A DNA stretch of 64,000 nucleotides from Yponomeuta sedellus. Its lineage: Eukaryota > Arthropoda > Insecta > Lepidoptera > Yponomeutidae. The stretch's first letter is position 1. Every line of letters begins with the position of its first letter. A model generated the notes under the pieces. That model worked only from the letters and a program-made list of their open reading frames with translations, searched no databases and was not told the DNA's origin. Positions 1 to 11,251 of the stretch are shown here, one piece after another. The stretch spans positions 9,521,729 to 9,585,728 of the forward strand of contig OW203750.1 of the NCBI GenBank assembly GCA_934045075.1. The letters run 5' to 3'. The position numbers and the translations under genes were made by a program.

Positions 1-315
1 TTTTAACCCAGGAGGAACCCTATTTCGGGTACCACCGGCTCGGGGGAGCGCGGTGGTTATGTCCGACTCCCCGCCCCGAAAAGGGCGGTATACCGACTAA
101 AACTCCTGCATGGGGTGTTCCTCCGCACTCGCAAGGGACGGGGCCACGGGAACGCTTGCGCGCACTACCGCGACCCCGTCTGCGGGCACTCTTCCGGGGG
201 GAGGCGTTACTTCCCCCCTACTCCGCTGAAGGCACTCCGGAACACACAGAGCGCCTTCCACCACGGGACCTCTAAATGCTGCCCATCCTAGCCGAACCCT
301 CCTTTGTCTCCTTTA
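1..315. other. GC-rich block, unassigned
   Basis: Markedly richer in GC than the rest, with ccggctcgggggagcgcggt and ccccgtctgcgggcactc. It may be part of a retroelement, but no coding or terminal signal is visible. Confidence 0.35.
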
Positions 316-637
316 CAGTGCTACACAAGAAATAAGTCTCGCGGATGTACCTGCGCAGGTGACCAAATTTTGGATGTGCGGCAAGTTGATCGGCCAATCA
401 GATAGTTTCATTTTATGGCAGGCCGCGCGCCTTTGTTGCTATTGGTAGATTCAACGTCATCGATGCAGGTGACTACTAGTTTGGCAATATTAGCGTGAGC
501 GAAACAGGTAGCGCTACTGCGGCAATCAATTCTGCACCTTAACAGTATCGGTTAAAGATCATGTTGAATGTACTTATAGCTTCGGGCACTTTCGTTACAC
601 TTCTTCCTAGTCTGCGCGAACGTGTAGTGTAGTACTG
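316..637. mobile_element. Tc1/mariner-like MITE, copy 1
   Basis: Ends cagtgctacac and gtgtagtactg are imperfect inverted repeats flanked by TA. About 320 bp match 45830-46173 closely. No coding capacity. Confidence 0.8.
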
Positions 638-879
638 TACCTGGGATTTCTTGCGTTTATAATATTAGTAGGGAAGGCACACCAAGGAATAAAAACAAAA
701 TATTAACGGTCGTAATTATTTATTTATCAACGCAACATTTCGAAAGCTACATCTATGAAACAGGCTGATCTACTGAGGGTAGATCTTAGCTCAGTGTCGC
801 TTCACACAAATCACGATAAAACTAATATTTAATTATTGTAGTAAGAATTGACGTTGAATACCTATCTATTATTATATTA

Positions 880-1098
880 TTTTTTTAATGCACTAACCCG
901 TGCTAAGGGCAATTTTTAAAAACCTATTTAGAGGCTAAACGTAATACAGAGAATATTGTAGAGGTTCGAAATTTCACTGATGCGGCGAGTCGCCAATTAG
1001 CTCAGTTGGAAAGAGCGCTGGCACTGATAGCCAGAGGTCGCGGGTTCGAATCCCGGCATGAGGGGAATTTTAGCCTCTAAATAGGTTTTTAAATTTGA
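880..1098. mobile_element. SINE-A inverted composite
   Basis: SINE-A is a tRNA-derived SINE; its core has an A box (tagctcagttgg), an anticodon-like arm (ctggcacggatagccag) and a B box (ggttcgaatcccgg), resembling tRNA-Ile. Here 880-936 is the antisense 3' tail (aatgcactaacccgtgct) and 937-1098 is the sense body ending aggtttttaaa. No exact target duplication is clear. Confidence 0.75.
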
Positions 1099-1335
1099 AT
1101 ATCTAATTAATATTTGGTGGAGAAACGGTTTCAATTTAACAATTATTCGTAAAATTTAGACGGTGCTTCAAATTGGGTATAGTTCCTAGGTCAACGGTAT
1201 AGTTTTAGAGGGTTATTTTAAGTAAGCATAGATTATTCTACTTAATTACGCAACAGTTAAGCTCAGCACGCATTACGATTGTCGACCGTGCGATTTTTTC
1301 CGAAAAAAATTGTGAGATTTGGAAAATGTATAAAG

Positions 1336-1435
1336 ATTATACTATTTTTAATGCACTAACCCGTGCTAAGGACAAATTTAAAAGGGTTTGAATCCCGGCA
1401 TGGGTGAAATTTTTAGCCTCTAAATAGGTTTTTAA
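1336..1435. mobile_element. SINE-A inverted composite, short
   Basis: An antisense tail (aatgcactaacccgtgct) joins a sense piece starting near the B box and ending aggtttttaa. The target duplication atgtataaag is at 1326-1335 and 1436-1445. Confidence 0.8.
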
Positions 1436-1632
1436 ATGTATAAAGGTCAAGCCAAAAGGGCTACTATAATATAAAAGATTATTTACATGACAATGATGCC
1501 TGGAATTAAAGCCAGTAAGTACAATGCACGAGTTCTATGTTATATAATAATTATGTAAACTCTGTTAATTAAGGACTAACTTTGGAGTTTTATTGTCACT
1601 TTTTTTCTCCCCTGATCTAGATTTTGGAATGG

Positions 1633-1974
1633 AAACTTAGGCCCACTTGCGACAGCCCGGGTTAGCTCACTTAACTCGGGTTAACCGGTTAATTCGATAA
1701 TTTCGCATGCGAAATGATCGATTTTGCTCGGGTTGGCTCACTAGACTCGAGTTACCCGGTTAAATCGATAATTTCGCATGCGAAATGAACAATTTAGCCC
1801 GGGTCAGGGCATTTAACTCGAGTTAACCGGTTAAATCGATAATTTTGCATACAAAATGATCATTTTCTCGAGTTAACCGGTTAAATCGATAATTTTGCAT
1901 GCAAAATGATCGATTTAACAGATTAACTCGAGTTAAATGAGCTAACCCGGGCTGACGCAAGCGGGCCCAAGTTT
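1633..1974. repeat. Inverted-repeat element built from palindromic units
   Basis: Outer ends aaacttaggcccacttgcg and the complement of cgcaagcgggcccaagttt are inverted repeats. The inside holds four or so units of about 60-90 bp. Each is made of palindromes: ctcgag, aaccggtt, atcgat and a gcatgc centre (e.g. attttgcatgcaaaat). Confidence 0.82.
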
Positions 1975-2320
1975 AACATGAAACGTTCATTCAGCCGTAG
2001 TTTCTGTGATATTTGGAATAAAAACTCGTCGATTTGATTAGACATAAAAAAAAAATTGCGTGATATTGATTCCTCAGCCAAGTCAGCCCTCCTATTACGT
2101 AGCATTCCACTCTATCAAGTGAAGCATTTAGAAGACTCTTAAGTGTCAAAAAATGTCTGCATTTTCCGGTTGTCAAAATATATGCATTTGACAGCCGGAG
2201 TAGCTTAAAAAAAGTAAAATTCAACGTCACTCAAGTCAGTGGATACTACTTACATAATAATGCCCCAGAACGCGATTATAAATTTGACTTATTTTATATA
2301 ATTAACAAAATTAATTAATT

Positions 2321-2460
2321 AGAGTCGCCCATTGGCTCAATTGGTAGAGCGCTGGCACGGATAGCCAGAGGTTGCGGGTTCGAATCCCGGCATGGGTGAA
2401 ATTTTTAGCCTCTAAATAGGTTTTTAAATTTGTCCTTAGCACGGGTAAGTGCATTAAAAA
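2321..2460 (+). mobile_element. SINE-A, simple copy
   Basis: A sense copy with A box, B box, aggtttttaaatttg and the intact tail cttagcacgggtaagtgc followed by A-rich sequence. No inversion. Confidence 0.85.
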
Positions 2461-2551
2461 TTAAAATAGTATAAGATTAATTAGTAAAAAAAATCGCGAC
2501 GATGTTATTCGCAATACGTGCTCAGCCTTATTTAGGCAATCTGACCACATC

Positions 2552-2756
2552 TAAGACGGAGTTGACACGTTCAGTCTGGCGTCAGCCAACTCCATCAGTC
2601 TGGTTAGACTGACGGCTGACTGATTGTCTATTCAGTGGACCGATGGACCAGACTGACAGTTATTCGAATATTTCCATGCTTCAGTCTGGCATCAATGCGA
2701 GCTTGATCAAGGTCACGGACTGAACTGACGCCCGACTGCACGTGAAACTCCGTCTG
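2552..2756. repeat. Short inverted-repeat element
   Basis: Left aagacggagttgacacgttc pairs with the right end tgcacgtgaaactccgtct; tcagtctgg motifs recur inside. Likely a MITE. Confidence 0.6.
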
Positions 2757-3055
2757 GGATGAGCCGCCTAGACTGTCTGTTCGGAACAAGTACTCTAAAG
2801 TTAGAGACATAAGTGCGAATTTAGAATGAAATACTATCTTCGCAACTGTTACGGATTGCGTCACTGACCAAATTGTTGAGGCGCTTAGGGGCGCTAACAG
2901 CGCTACCAATGGAATAAAATCTTAAAATGTTTAATAATACAAATTAATAAATGAATTACAAATACATTTTCGCATGCAAACTTAATTGATTGATTAAATT
3001 ATGTAAATTGCTATTACCTATATTTGTATGTTACTTTAAATTATTTGTTTAATAA

Positions 3056-3175
3056 CCATGTCCCAGGCACTACAGCGTCGGAGTGGTCCCTTCACACATC
3101 TAGTGTGAGTGAAGATACCACTGGACGCTGTATAAATCATCTCATTAAGTAGATGCAAAAGGCCAATATTATTAT
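3056..3175 (+). mobile_element. SINE-D 3' fragment
   Basis: Shares atgtcccaggcactacagcg through gcaaaaggccaatattatt with the other SINE-D copies. No head is present. Confidence 0.8.
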
Positions 3176-4514
3176 TAAATTATTTGTACTGGAATATCCG
3201 CCGATTCTACTAGTTTTAATTGACCCGCTCTTATTTTTAGTTACTACTGAATTTATCTTGTAATCGTAATTTTAATACAAACTGAACACGGGCGTGGGCA
3301 TGCAAAAGCAGTTGCAAAGATACACCGTAAATACAATCAATGGCTGTCCACGACACAGGCTCGGCCTAGATTGGAAGCTCGAGAGTCCATAGTAGCACTG
3401 TTTTGCTACTATGGACTCTTGTGACTTGTGACTCACTTGCGTCGATCTGTCAACCGGTGCTAACTATAAAGAGCGCAATCCACCCGTCACCCACGACACA
3501 GTCTGCGCCTAGTGTGGGAGTCGCAACAGACCATAATTAATGTAATCATTTTTATTTATAAATAAACATATTTTATTTTATACGTTTTTTTTTAAGTATA
3601 CATGAGAATTCTCAATATCTGTTGTGATTATTTTTAGAATATACAGCCTACAATGTAATTATAAATATCCTAGGATTTTGAACGATTTCCGCTAAAACGG
3701 CCGTTTGTTGATCCTAGGCTCTAGACTGTTGATTCGAAAAATAGTTATCGGAGTTGTTAAGATTTCTCGTGTTGACTTTTAGATAAAAGCGTATTATAAA
3801 ACAAGTTACGATTTTATTCCATTGGTGACGCCACAAAGCGCCTTAAGTTTAATCCACTAGGAATCTATTTAAGTGATTTTGTGCTTTAACAATTAGTAGA
3901 TTAAATTAGTTCTTTTTTAATATACAAAGCGACACGATTTGTTTATACATTGTGATACTATATAATCCTATGAAATAATATAACACCTTAGCCTAATTAG
4001 CGTTTAATAATCATGGTCATTCGTTGCACAGAAAAGGCCCGTCATAAGTTAGTTTCTTCTCTCATTAAAACGCAATAAATGCGGACATAAAAATACATTC
4101 CCATCAAAGGTCAATATTGAGAAAAATGGGGTAAGTTATAATTTATCTTACATATAGATAAAAGTGCAACAAATTAATTATTATTTCACTGGCTAATGAA
4201 TTACTTAGAACGCGTTAGAATTTAAGGCCTCATCCTATCACAATGAAATGGGTAAATATACGACCAAACCGCTTAAGCTCTACAGGGTAAATATTTGTCA
4301 CTGAAACTCCCCTAGAACGACTACGGTCTTATTGCTTAGCTACATTGGGCAGCTGCGTTAATACGTTCGTTTAGACCCGTTTTACTGCTTACATTTTGCG
4401 GTGCAAGGCGCTTTAAAAACTAACAGAGTGGACACAGCTTGCAGATAACCTCGAGGTACGAGGTATGCTTCCGTGGAGGATACACAGGAGAACTGCAAAA
4501 AACCCTCTACGCTA
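3176..4514. other. No gene recognised
   Basis: AT-rich sequence without supported coding. It holds a perfect 15-bp-stem hairpin at 3382-3419 (agagtccatagtagc / gctactatggactct) and two partial copies of cacgacacag..cgcctag at 3350 and 3500. Confidence 0.5.
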
Positions 4515-5335
4515 AGATTACTGTGTGAGTGCTTAGCGAGTTCCTAGAACTACCGTGTGAGTGCTTAGGAACTTTCTAGCAGTATTTTTGAGTGCTTATG
4601 CTGGTATTCTGCAACTACTTAGGGACTACCACTATCGTGTGAGTGCTTTCTAGTATCTAACACGACTGTGTGAGTGCTTAGAGTTCCTAGCACTACCGTG
4701 TGAATGCTAAGCCAGTTCCTAGCACTGCCGTGTTAGTGCTAAGCTGGTCATAGCCCTTCCGTGTGAGTGCTTAGGCACTAACACTATCTGTGAGTGCTTT
4801 GTAGTATCTAACACGATTGTGTGTGTGCTTAGAGAGTGCCTAGCACTGCCGTGTTAGCATTATCGTGCGAGTGCAAAGCTAGTTTCTAACACTACCGTGT
4901 TAGCACTCTCGGAAATTCCAGCCCTACCGTGTAAGTGCTTAGGGACTTACTAGCACTACCGTGTGAGTGCTTAGCTAGTACTAGCACTATAGTGCGAGTG
5001 CTTAGGGAGTCCCTAGCACTACCGTGTGAGTGCCTAGAGTTTGTTATACTACCGTGTGAGTGCAAAGCTAGTTTTTAGCCCTACCGTGTTAGCACTATCG
5101 GGCGAGTGCTTAGCTAGTACTAGCACTATAGTGCGAGTGCTTAGGGAGTCCCTAGCCCTACCGTGTGAGTGCCTAGAGTTTGTAACACTACCGTGTGAGT
5201 GCTCTAAGGTAGTTTTTAGCCCTACCGTGTTAGCACTGTCGGGTGCTCAGCTAGATTCAAGCCCTACCGTGTAAGTGCTTAGTTACTTCCTAGCGCTACC
5301 GTGTGAGTGCTTACTGGGTTTTTAGCAGTATTCGT
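4515..5335. repeat. Degenerate tandem array
   Basis: About 25 units of 30-45 bp built on ctaccgtgtgagtgcttag and ctagcac, with lost and gained pieces. A higher-order repeat of about 130 bp is visible: ctagtactagcactatagtg at 4974 and again at 5112. Open frames across it are artefacts. Confidence 0.85.
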
Positions 5336-5339
5336 GTTA

Positions 5340-6168
5340 AATTCGAACATGAAAGCGTATACGTACTTATTACGTATTTTTACGTATACGTATTTTTCGA
5401 ACACATAGCATAAGCCTTCATTTAATTTTAAATTGACTTACTCTTACAGTAATAATAAACGCGAATAACATGTAATTACCATAAATGCATTCAATGATCA
5501 AATTATCCACTGGTTCAACATTATTTGTCAATCAATTATTTTTTTGTATCGTCACTAATACTAATAAAAAAATCTCAAAAAAAATTTGGTACCTAAAACT
5601 ATAACCTGGTATAGCCGGCTCCATTGAAACAATATTTAATAAAACAGGAAATAAATAGATTTTCATTTGACGAAACATTATTTTGTAAAATAAAAATCTA
5701 TATCTTTCAGCAGGAATATAAAATAAAATCTATGCGAAATTTCATCGCGAAATGCACCAATCTGTGCAGTTTTTCACAATTTTAATGAATGACCACTATT
5801 TTTGTTCACGTCAATGGCAAAGGCTTCGAACAAACATCAAAACTGGGTCTTCGGCGAATCTCCAAGTGCACAAAGCCATTCACAGATGGCGCTTACAGGC
5901 GAGGCGATAGAAGAATCGGAATACGGCTGTCAAAATTAATCTGCGCAGAGCAAAATATGACAGATGTGTCCCTGTTTTTGTATCTGCTCGCCTATAAGCT
6001 CCATCTATGAAGCGCTTTTCTTGTAATTGAACACGGCTAATTCTTGTGACTTTACTTTGGTAAACACGCGCATACGCTTTTCCGTGTTGCTTGGTCAGAT
6101 CCGTGACGCATTGTGACGCTTCTGCAGTGTGGAGTCCAAGGCGTGTTTTCTACACAACTTGAGATATA
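5340..6168. other. No gene recognised
   Basis: AT-rich, with a tacgtatacgta-type palindromic patch near 5355-5395. No motif supports the short open frame at 5789-6010. Confidence 0.5.
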
Positions 6169-6571
6169 GTCTGTTAGCTTTTAGAATGTACCTCGGCTAC
6201 TATCGGATGGAATTGGATATATTCGTGTAATAGAAATATCGAAACTAATATGACACTTAATTTCGAGATCGGAACTAATATGACACTTAATTTCGAGATC
6301 GGAACTAATATGACACTTAATTTCGAAATCGGAACTAATATGACACTTAATTTCGAAATCGGAACTAATATGACACTTAATTTCGAAATCGGAACTAATA
6401 TGACACTTAATTTCGAAATCGGAACTAATATGACACTTAATTTCGAAATCGGAACTAATATGAGACTTAATTTCGAAATCGGAACTCGATCATCAGTACG
6501 AAAACCGGCGAAAATTGGCGAAAACCGAAGCCTACTCTAGAGCACGACGTATATTCTAAAAGCTAACAGAC
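6169..6571. mobile_element. MITE (gtctgttagcttttagaat ends), copy 1
   Basis: Inverted ends gtctgttagcttttagaat and attctaaaagctaacagac, flanked by tata on both sides. Copies 2 and 3 are at 11252-11936 and 19309-19754. Confidence 0.88.
6241..6487 (+). repeat. 30-bp minisatellite inside MITE copy 1
   Basis: Eight near-identical 30-bp units (atgacacttaatttcgaaat core). Only g/a and c/g single changes separate them. The decapeptide frame MTLNFEIGTN is a by-product. MITE copy 2 has a single unit, so the array grew from within this copy. Confidence 0.93.
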
Positions 6572-6867
6572 TATATGATTTAAATACTGCCCTCATCCTG
6601 CATAAGTTATAAAAGAATCTACTTGCCTCCCTGTGAAGATGTAGAGCTGAAGCCTTTCATGTCATATTCAGAAGTGGTTTAAAAACAGTCAACTATGGCA
6701 CAAGGCAAAAAATTCATTGATTTAAAACTTACATCTAAATTAAACTCTAGTATAATGGTAAAACATCTAAATTTAACGAACGAAGTATACCTCTGCAGCT
6801 GAAAGTAACACTAGATTTCTTCGCTTCTTTCAACCGACGTCGCCTGTGAATTTGTACACGTGTTAGC

Positions 6868-7809
6868 GTGACCGTCAGGTCCGCTGGACCAAATGAGATA
6901 TAGAAATCAAACCATGCGTATTATTTACTACCCATTTGCTACTATTTACTACCTATCATAAAGTATTTGCTACCTTTACGGTATCGAATTTATCAGAAGA
7001 ATAAAGTGGCCAGCCCTCGGCCAGCCATTCTGACGTCTGGTTGGCTGGCTACTTGGATTTTCATGACATGTTAGTTAAGTGTTAACGATGTCATTGATAT
7101 CAGTATTTACTACCTTTTTGCTACCTATAGAAAACATTATTTTTACGATGGTAAAAAGCTCGCATAAACCTTATTTAGGAAAAAAATAAAACGCCTGTGC
7201 AAATGCTCATACCACCGGTGTTATTCATGGCTAAAATATTTCTGCAGGCGTTTAGTAGAAGATTTTATATGAACTGTCTTGGGTTTTAGTTGAATTTGTG
7301 ATACCATAATACGTAGAGTTTTATGAAAATCGTTAGAAGACTGAATGAAGAATTTAGAAATATAAATAAGCATGAAGCATAATTAGTTACAATACTTGCT
7401 CTAGAATCTACTAAGCGCCTGCGAAAATATTTTAGCCATTACCTTCATGGAGCACAGGTGGTGTGTGAATTAGAGTACAGGCGTTTCAATGTTGTTATCT
7501 AAATAAGGTTTATGAGAGCTTTTTAGGATTGTAAAAATAATGTTTTCTCTAGGTAGCAAAAAGGTAGTAAATACTGATATCAATGACATCGTTAACACTT
7601 AACTAACATGTCATGAAAATCCAAGTAGCCAGCCAACCAGACGTCAGAATGGCTGGCCGAGGGCTGGCCACTTTATTCTTCTGATAAATTCGATACCGTA
7701 AAGGTAGCAAATACTTTATGATAGGTAGTAAATAGTAGCAAATGGGTAGTAAATAATACGCATGGTTTGATTTCTATATCTCATTTGGTCCAGCGGACCT
7801 GACGGTCAC
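6868..7809. mobile_element. 942-bp foldback element with 8-bp target duplication
   Basis: The two halves are inverted copies for about 390 bp each, nearly perfect in the outer 290 bp. Ends are gtgaccgtcaggtccgctgg and its complement. The 8-bp duplication gtgttagc is at 6860-6867 and 7810-7817, a length typical of hAT and some other DNA transposon groups. No transposase inside. Confidence 0.9.
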
Positions 7810-7925
7810 GTGTTAGCAGTTTTATATTTCGAGGACGATTTGTGAAACTGTAGTCACTCACTCAGGTTTCCTCGCGATGGTTTCCTTCACAGTTAGCGAG
7901 TGGTATTACTACTATGACTTTACTT

Positions 7926-8306
7926 CTTCTTGCTATATTATGCAGTCCACTGCTGGGCATAGCCCTCCCCCAATGAGCACCATAGCGCCCTGTCTTTAGC
8001 TTGCTGCATCCAGCATCTGCCGGCAGTTTTTCGCAGATCGTCATCCCACGTGGTCGAAGGGCGTCCTACACTACGTTTGCCGAGACCGGTTTCCACTCAA
8101 GAACACGCTTACTCCAACGGTTTTCGGTTCTTCGCGAGATATGGCCAGCCCACTGCCACTTCAGCTTGCTGATTCTCTGAGCTATGTCGATAACTTTGGT
8201 TCTCTGTCGGATGCATTCGTTGCGAATCCTATCATCCAGAGAAACTCAGAGCATAGCTCTCCATAGCTCGCTGAGCGACTTTGAACTGGTGGACCAGCCC
8301 TTTCGT
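7926..8306 (-). pseudogene. RTE-type LINE ORF C-terminus and 3' end
   Basis: The minus strand from 8230 reads RNECIRQRTKVIDIAQRISK, LKWQWAGHISRRTENRW and VLEWKP, the C-terminal region of RTE-clade reverse transcriptases, then a TAG. The 3' end (complement of gcagtccactgctgggcata) is followed by a GAA-type tail at 7926, like that of SINE-B. Confidence 0.78.
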
Positions 8307-8499
8307 GAGTGTCCATGTCTTCATGTCCATGTCTATGACTTCACAAATGCACCTAAATAATTTAGAAAACAACGTAATTGATACATGCACTGGGTATCGA
8401 ACCAGAGAGCCGATTCTCACCCACGCGCATTGAAAGGGTAGACGCAAAATATACGAAGGCTTACACATTTGTCGCATAAAAATAACTCGACAGAGTCTT

Positions 8500-8640
8500 T
8501 TTCTTCAGACTATATTATGTAGTCCACTGCTGGACACAGTCCTCCCCTAATGAGCGCCATAGCGCCCTGTCTTTAGCTCGTCGCATCCAACATCTGCCGG
8601 CAGTTTTTCGCATGTCATCCCACCTGGTCAGAGGGCGTTC
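8500..8640 (-). repeat. Second RTE 3'-end fragment
   Basis: Repeats the 7926-8060 segment (ctatattatg, gtccactgctggacacag, catctgccggcagtttttcg) with small differences, in the same orientation. Confidence 0.75.
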
Positions 8641-9061
8641 TACACTACGTCCTACACACGACAGAGTCAGTCATTATTACATTAGACATTATTTTGTCAT
8701 TCGGATTCAATATAGCATGGCGTTCGGGATACAGATTTTGGCTGTCGCTCGACTTTTTATGTAGAATTCAAGTCTTAGAGCCTTAGAGTCGTATAAGAGT
8801 TATTTGCTTATGAAGTGAGAATTGGCGCCCTGGGAATCTCGCTTCAGAGTCCACTGTTCTATCTACCGTTTAAAATCTGTTTTGTTCTTTGTTAGTTTGT
8901 CCTCCACATAATCTATTGATTGTGAAACTAACAGCTTTGACGTCCAATTTTGTTTTTATAGTGAATAAAATCCTTTTGACTTTAATTTTTAGTGAAGCTC
9001 TCGGTCGTGGCCTAGCCGAACCGAGTGATAGGAATCAATCACTTGAGTTAAGCAACAACAG

Positions 9062-9322
9062 GCGCGGATGACTACCGCTAGCGGCATTTTTCCGAGCGCT
9101 TCCGTACTTCGCAAGGCACGTTAAGCCGTTTGGTGCCGGCTGTCATGTAATGGCACCCGTTAAGCCGTGTCAGAGGCCTTATGGGCGGCTTGATAACTTC
9201 TGCCAGTAAGGCCCGCCACTGTCTTACAATCCTCCACCAACCCGGACTCGGCCCCCGTGGTGGAGTATGGCCTAACCTTCCTGCGATGCAGGAGGAGACT
9301 AGTGCCCCAGCAGTGAGGGTTG
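9062..9322. mobile_element. SINE-F copy
   Basis: A family with shared parts cggcatttttccgagcgctt, ggcggcttgataacttctg, cccgtggtggagtatggcc and cctgcgatgcagg. This copy lies just past the STAT stop and would fall in a STAT 3'-UTR. Its head motif (gaaccgagtgat, aacaacaggcgcgg) is at 9010-9068 and again alone at 25360-25435. Confidence 0.7.
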
Positions 9323-9382
9323 CAATCGCAAGTTTCTTTTGACTTAGACTTAAGATATAAAATTCCAACTCACCAATATTGC

Positions 9383-9518
9383 TCAGTGTTCCATACTGCT
9401 ATGGCTGTAGATGTCAAAGTTCTCAAACTCCTCGGAGTTGAACGCCTTGATTTGTTCGAACAGATCATTTGGATCCATCAGGCTTTCGGGGTTGTTCGAG
9501 GCTATCGAGGTCATGTAA
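9383..9518 (-). CDS. STAT: STAT terminal exon, C-terminal activation segment
   Basis: The exon follows an acceptor ending cgctcacag. It supplies the single base needed to complete the Ser codon left open by the 26-kb exon, then encodes YMTSIASNNPESLMDPNDLF, EQIKAFNSEEFENFDIYSHS and SMEH before TGA. The short acidic, aromatic segment suits a STAT transactivation tail. Support is the phase match, the coding quality and the strand; the tail is poorly conserved, so the assignment is less certain than the other exons, and further exons in the 16.5-kb intron cannot be excluded. A strong donor (gtgagt) lies 9 bp beyond the stop, so a 3'-UTR intron or an alternative isoform is possible. Confidence 0.75.
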
Positions 9519-9549
9519 CTGTGAGCGTCCAGTTACAGAGAAAAGTGTA

Positions 9550-9980
9550 AGCGTGGTGAAAGGTAAATTAATGAGTGTGTGAGTAATAATTTATTGAGTG
9601 TGTCGAAAAAATGCGAGTGTGTAGGAGTGTTTTGTTGCGTGTGAGAAAAGATTGATTAATGAGCGTGTGAGAAATTATTTATTGAGTGTATCGAAAATAT
9701 ACGAGTGTGCGTGAAATTATTTATAGTGTGTCAATAGATTACGATCAAAAAAATTACGTGTGTGGGAAAGTGTTTTGTTGAGTGAGTCAAAAGATACATC
9801 AATAATTGTGTGAGAAATGATTTTTTGAGTGTGTCAAATGTTAAAATTAGTTTCAGAGTGTTATTCCGTGCAAGAAGATGACAATTTATGTTTTCACGCG
9901 TCATTTAGTTTCGTGTGAAAAAAATTAATCACATCAAGTGCATTTGTGAACGAAAAACCATACGAAGTGTGAGAAAGTAC
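9550..9980. repeat. Degenerate gagtgtgtg-type repeats
   Basis: Loose repetition of gtgtgagaaattatttattgagtgtgtc every 45-60 bp upstream (in STAT sense) of the terminal exon. The short frame at 9983-10177 after it has no recognisable domain. Confidence 0.55.
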
Positions 9981-10460
9981 GAGTGTTACGAGAAAAACAA
10001 AGTGTTGTGCGTGTGAATAGTGTTATCATGATTTTAGCCGGCCGTTCGGTTTTTGGTCGGGCCAAGTCGTCGACGGCGCGCGCAGTTCCAGGGAAGAGGG
10101 ATCGGGAACAAAAGAAAATGCAACACGTTAGTCCAGGACGACGGTCGGTGATGAGTACGAAACGAAACGAAATATAAACAACTTCCTAGCGCATTGATTC
10201 ACTTCGCCAAAAAGGCAGCACAGACCAATAACAAGGTGACATGAATGGCATTCGTTTTTATGTGTGCGTCTATTTGATTGTACTCTGAGCAGTTTACCAA
10301 TTAAATTGTAAACTATAACGAAATGAAATTCAAATGAAATAAAATTAGAAATGTAAAACGACCGTCTGTGTTGCATTTTCGTAAAGGAAAAGGTGAAAAA
10401 AATAGTCTTTGTTAATTATATACAAAGTATTGCGTAATTTTCTGGGTAAAAATAATGATA

Positions 10461-10611
10461 ATACAGAGAATATGGTAAAGAGGTTCCAAATTTCACTGAT
10501 GCCGGTGTGTAACCCATTAGCTCAGTAGGAAAGGGCGCTGGCACGGATAGCCAGAGGTCGCGGGTTCGAGTCCCGGCATGGGTGGAATTTTTTGCCTCTA
10601 AATAGGTTTTT
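10461..10611 (+). mobile_element. SINE-A ending at the internal site
   Basis: Starts atacagagaat and stops at aataggttttt, lacking the usual tail. Target duplication aataatgata is at 10451-10460 and 10612-10621, so the short 3' end is original and not later loss. Confidence 0.85.
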
Positions 10612-10667
10612 AATAATGATAACCTCCAAACAACAATCACGTGTCCTGGGGACGAGTCTCTAAAATG

Positions 10668-10937
10668 CATAGTTGTTCAATTGACTCACATTAGTCTGGT
10701 AATGGTCGTTTCATTCACACTATCGGTAGACTGGTCACCAATCGCATTGCAATGGTATAACCCGTGCTACTCAACTCGACACCTCGCGCGATTCGCTCTT
10801 CTTCGCGAAAGATGCCCATTTAATTTGCGCGGGTTATACCCCTGGAATTATATTGTACTGCTATTTCTTTGTAGACTTCCCAATTGAGGCAAATATCGAC
10901 CATTGTCGTGCTTATTTCCTTCTATGGAAAAACTATG
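10668..10937. mobile_element. MITE with catagttgttc ends, copy 1
   Basis: Ends catagttgttc and gaaaaactatg. Shares tagtctggtaatggtcgttt-like and gaggcaaatatcgaccattg-like parts with 46176-46630. Confidence 0.72.
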
Positions 10938-10980
10938 TAAGTATTGGACTCAATAGCCTGGTCCCAAACTAGGATACCCT

Positions 10981-11137
10981 TTAAAAACCTATTTAGAAGC
11001 TAAAAATTTCACCCATGCCGGGATTCAAACCCGCAACCTCTGGCTATCCGTGCCAGCGCTCTACCAATTGAGCCAATGGGCGACTCACCGGCATCAGTGA
11101 AATTTCGAACCTCTTTTCACTATTCTCTGTATTACGT
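10981..11137 (-). mobile_element. SINE-A, minus copy lacking tail
   Basis: Outer edge at taaaaacctattta, inner end gtattacgt. Near-perfect duplication aggataccct / aggatactct flanks it. It also ends at the internal site. Confidence 0.82.
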
Positions 11138-11251
11138 AGGATACTCTTGCTATGGTAACCGGGCAAGACATGACCAACATGTAAATACGGTTAAACGATT
11201 AAACGGGTCTAATTTATTAGACCCAATTTATTAATAATTTATTAGGTAGAA

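Noticed and set aside
6250..6540. Open frame of MTLNFEIGTN decapeptide repeats
   Set aside because: It follows from a 30-bp minisatellite inside a MITE; no promoter, no homologue known to me.
10416..10670. Frame with TRTRDLWLSVPAPFPTELM
   Set aside because: Antisense of a SINE-A body; the same peptide appears at other copies such as 50892.
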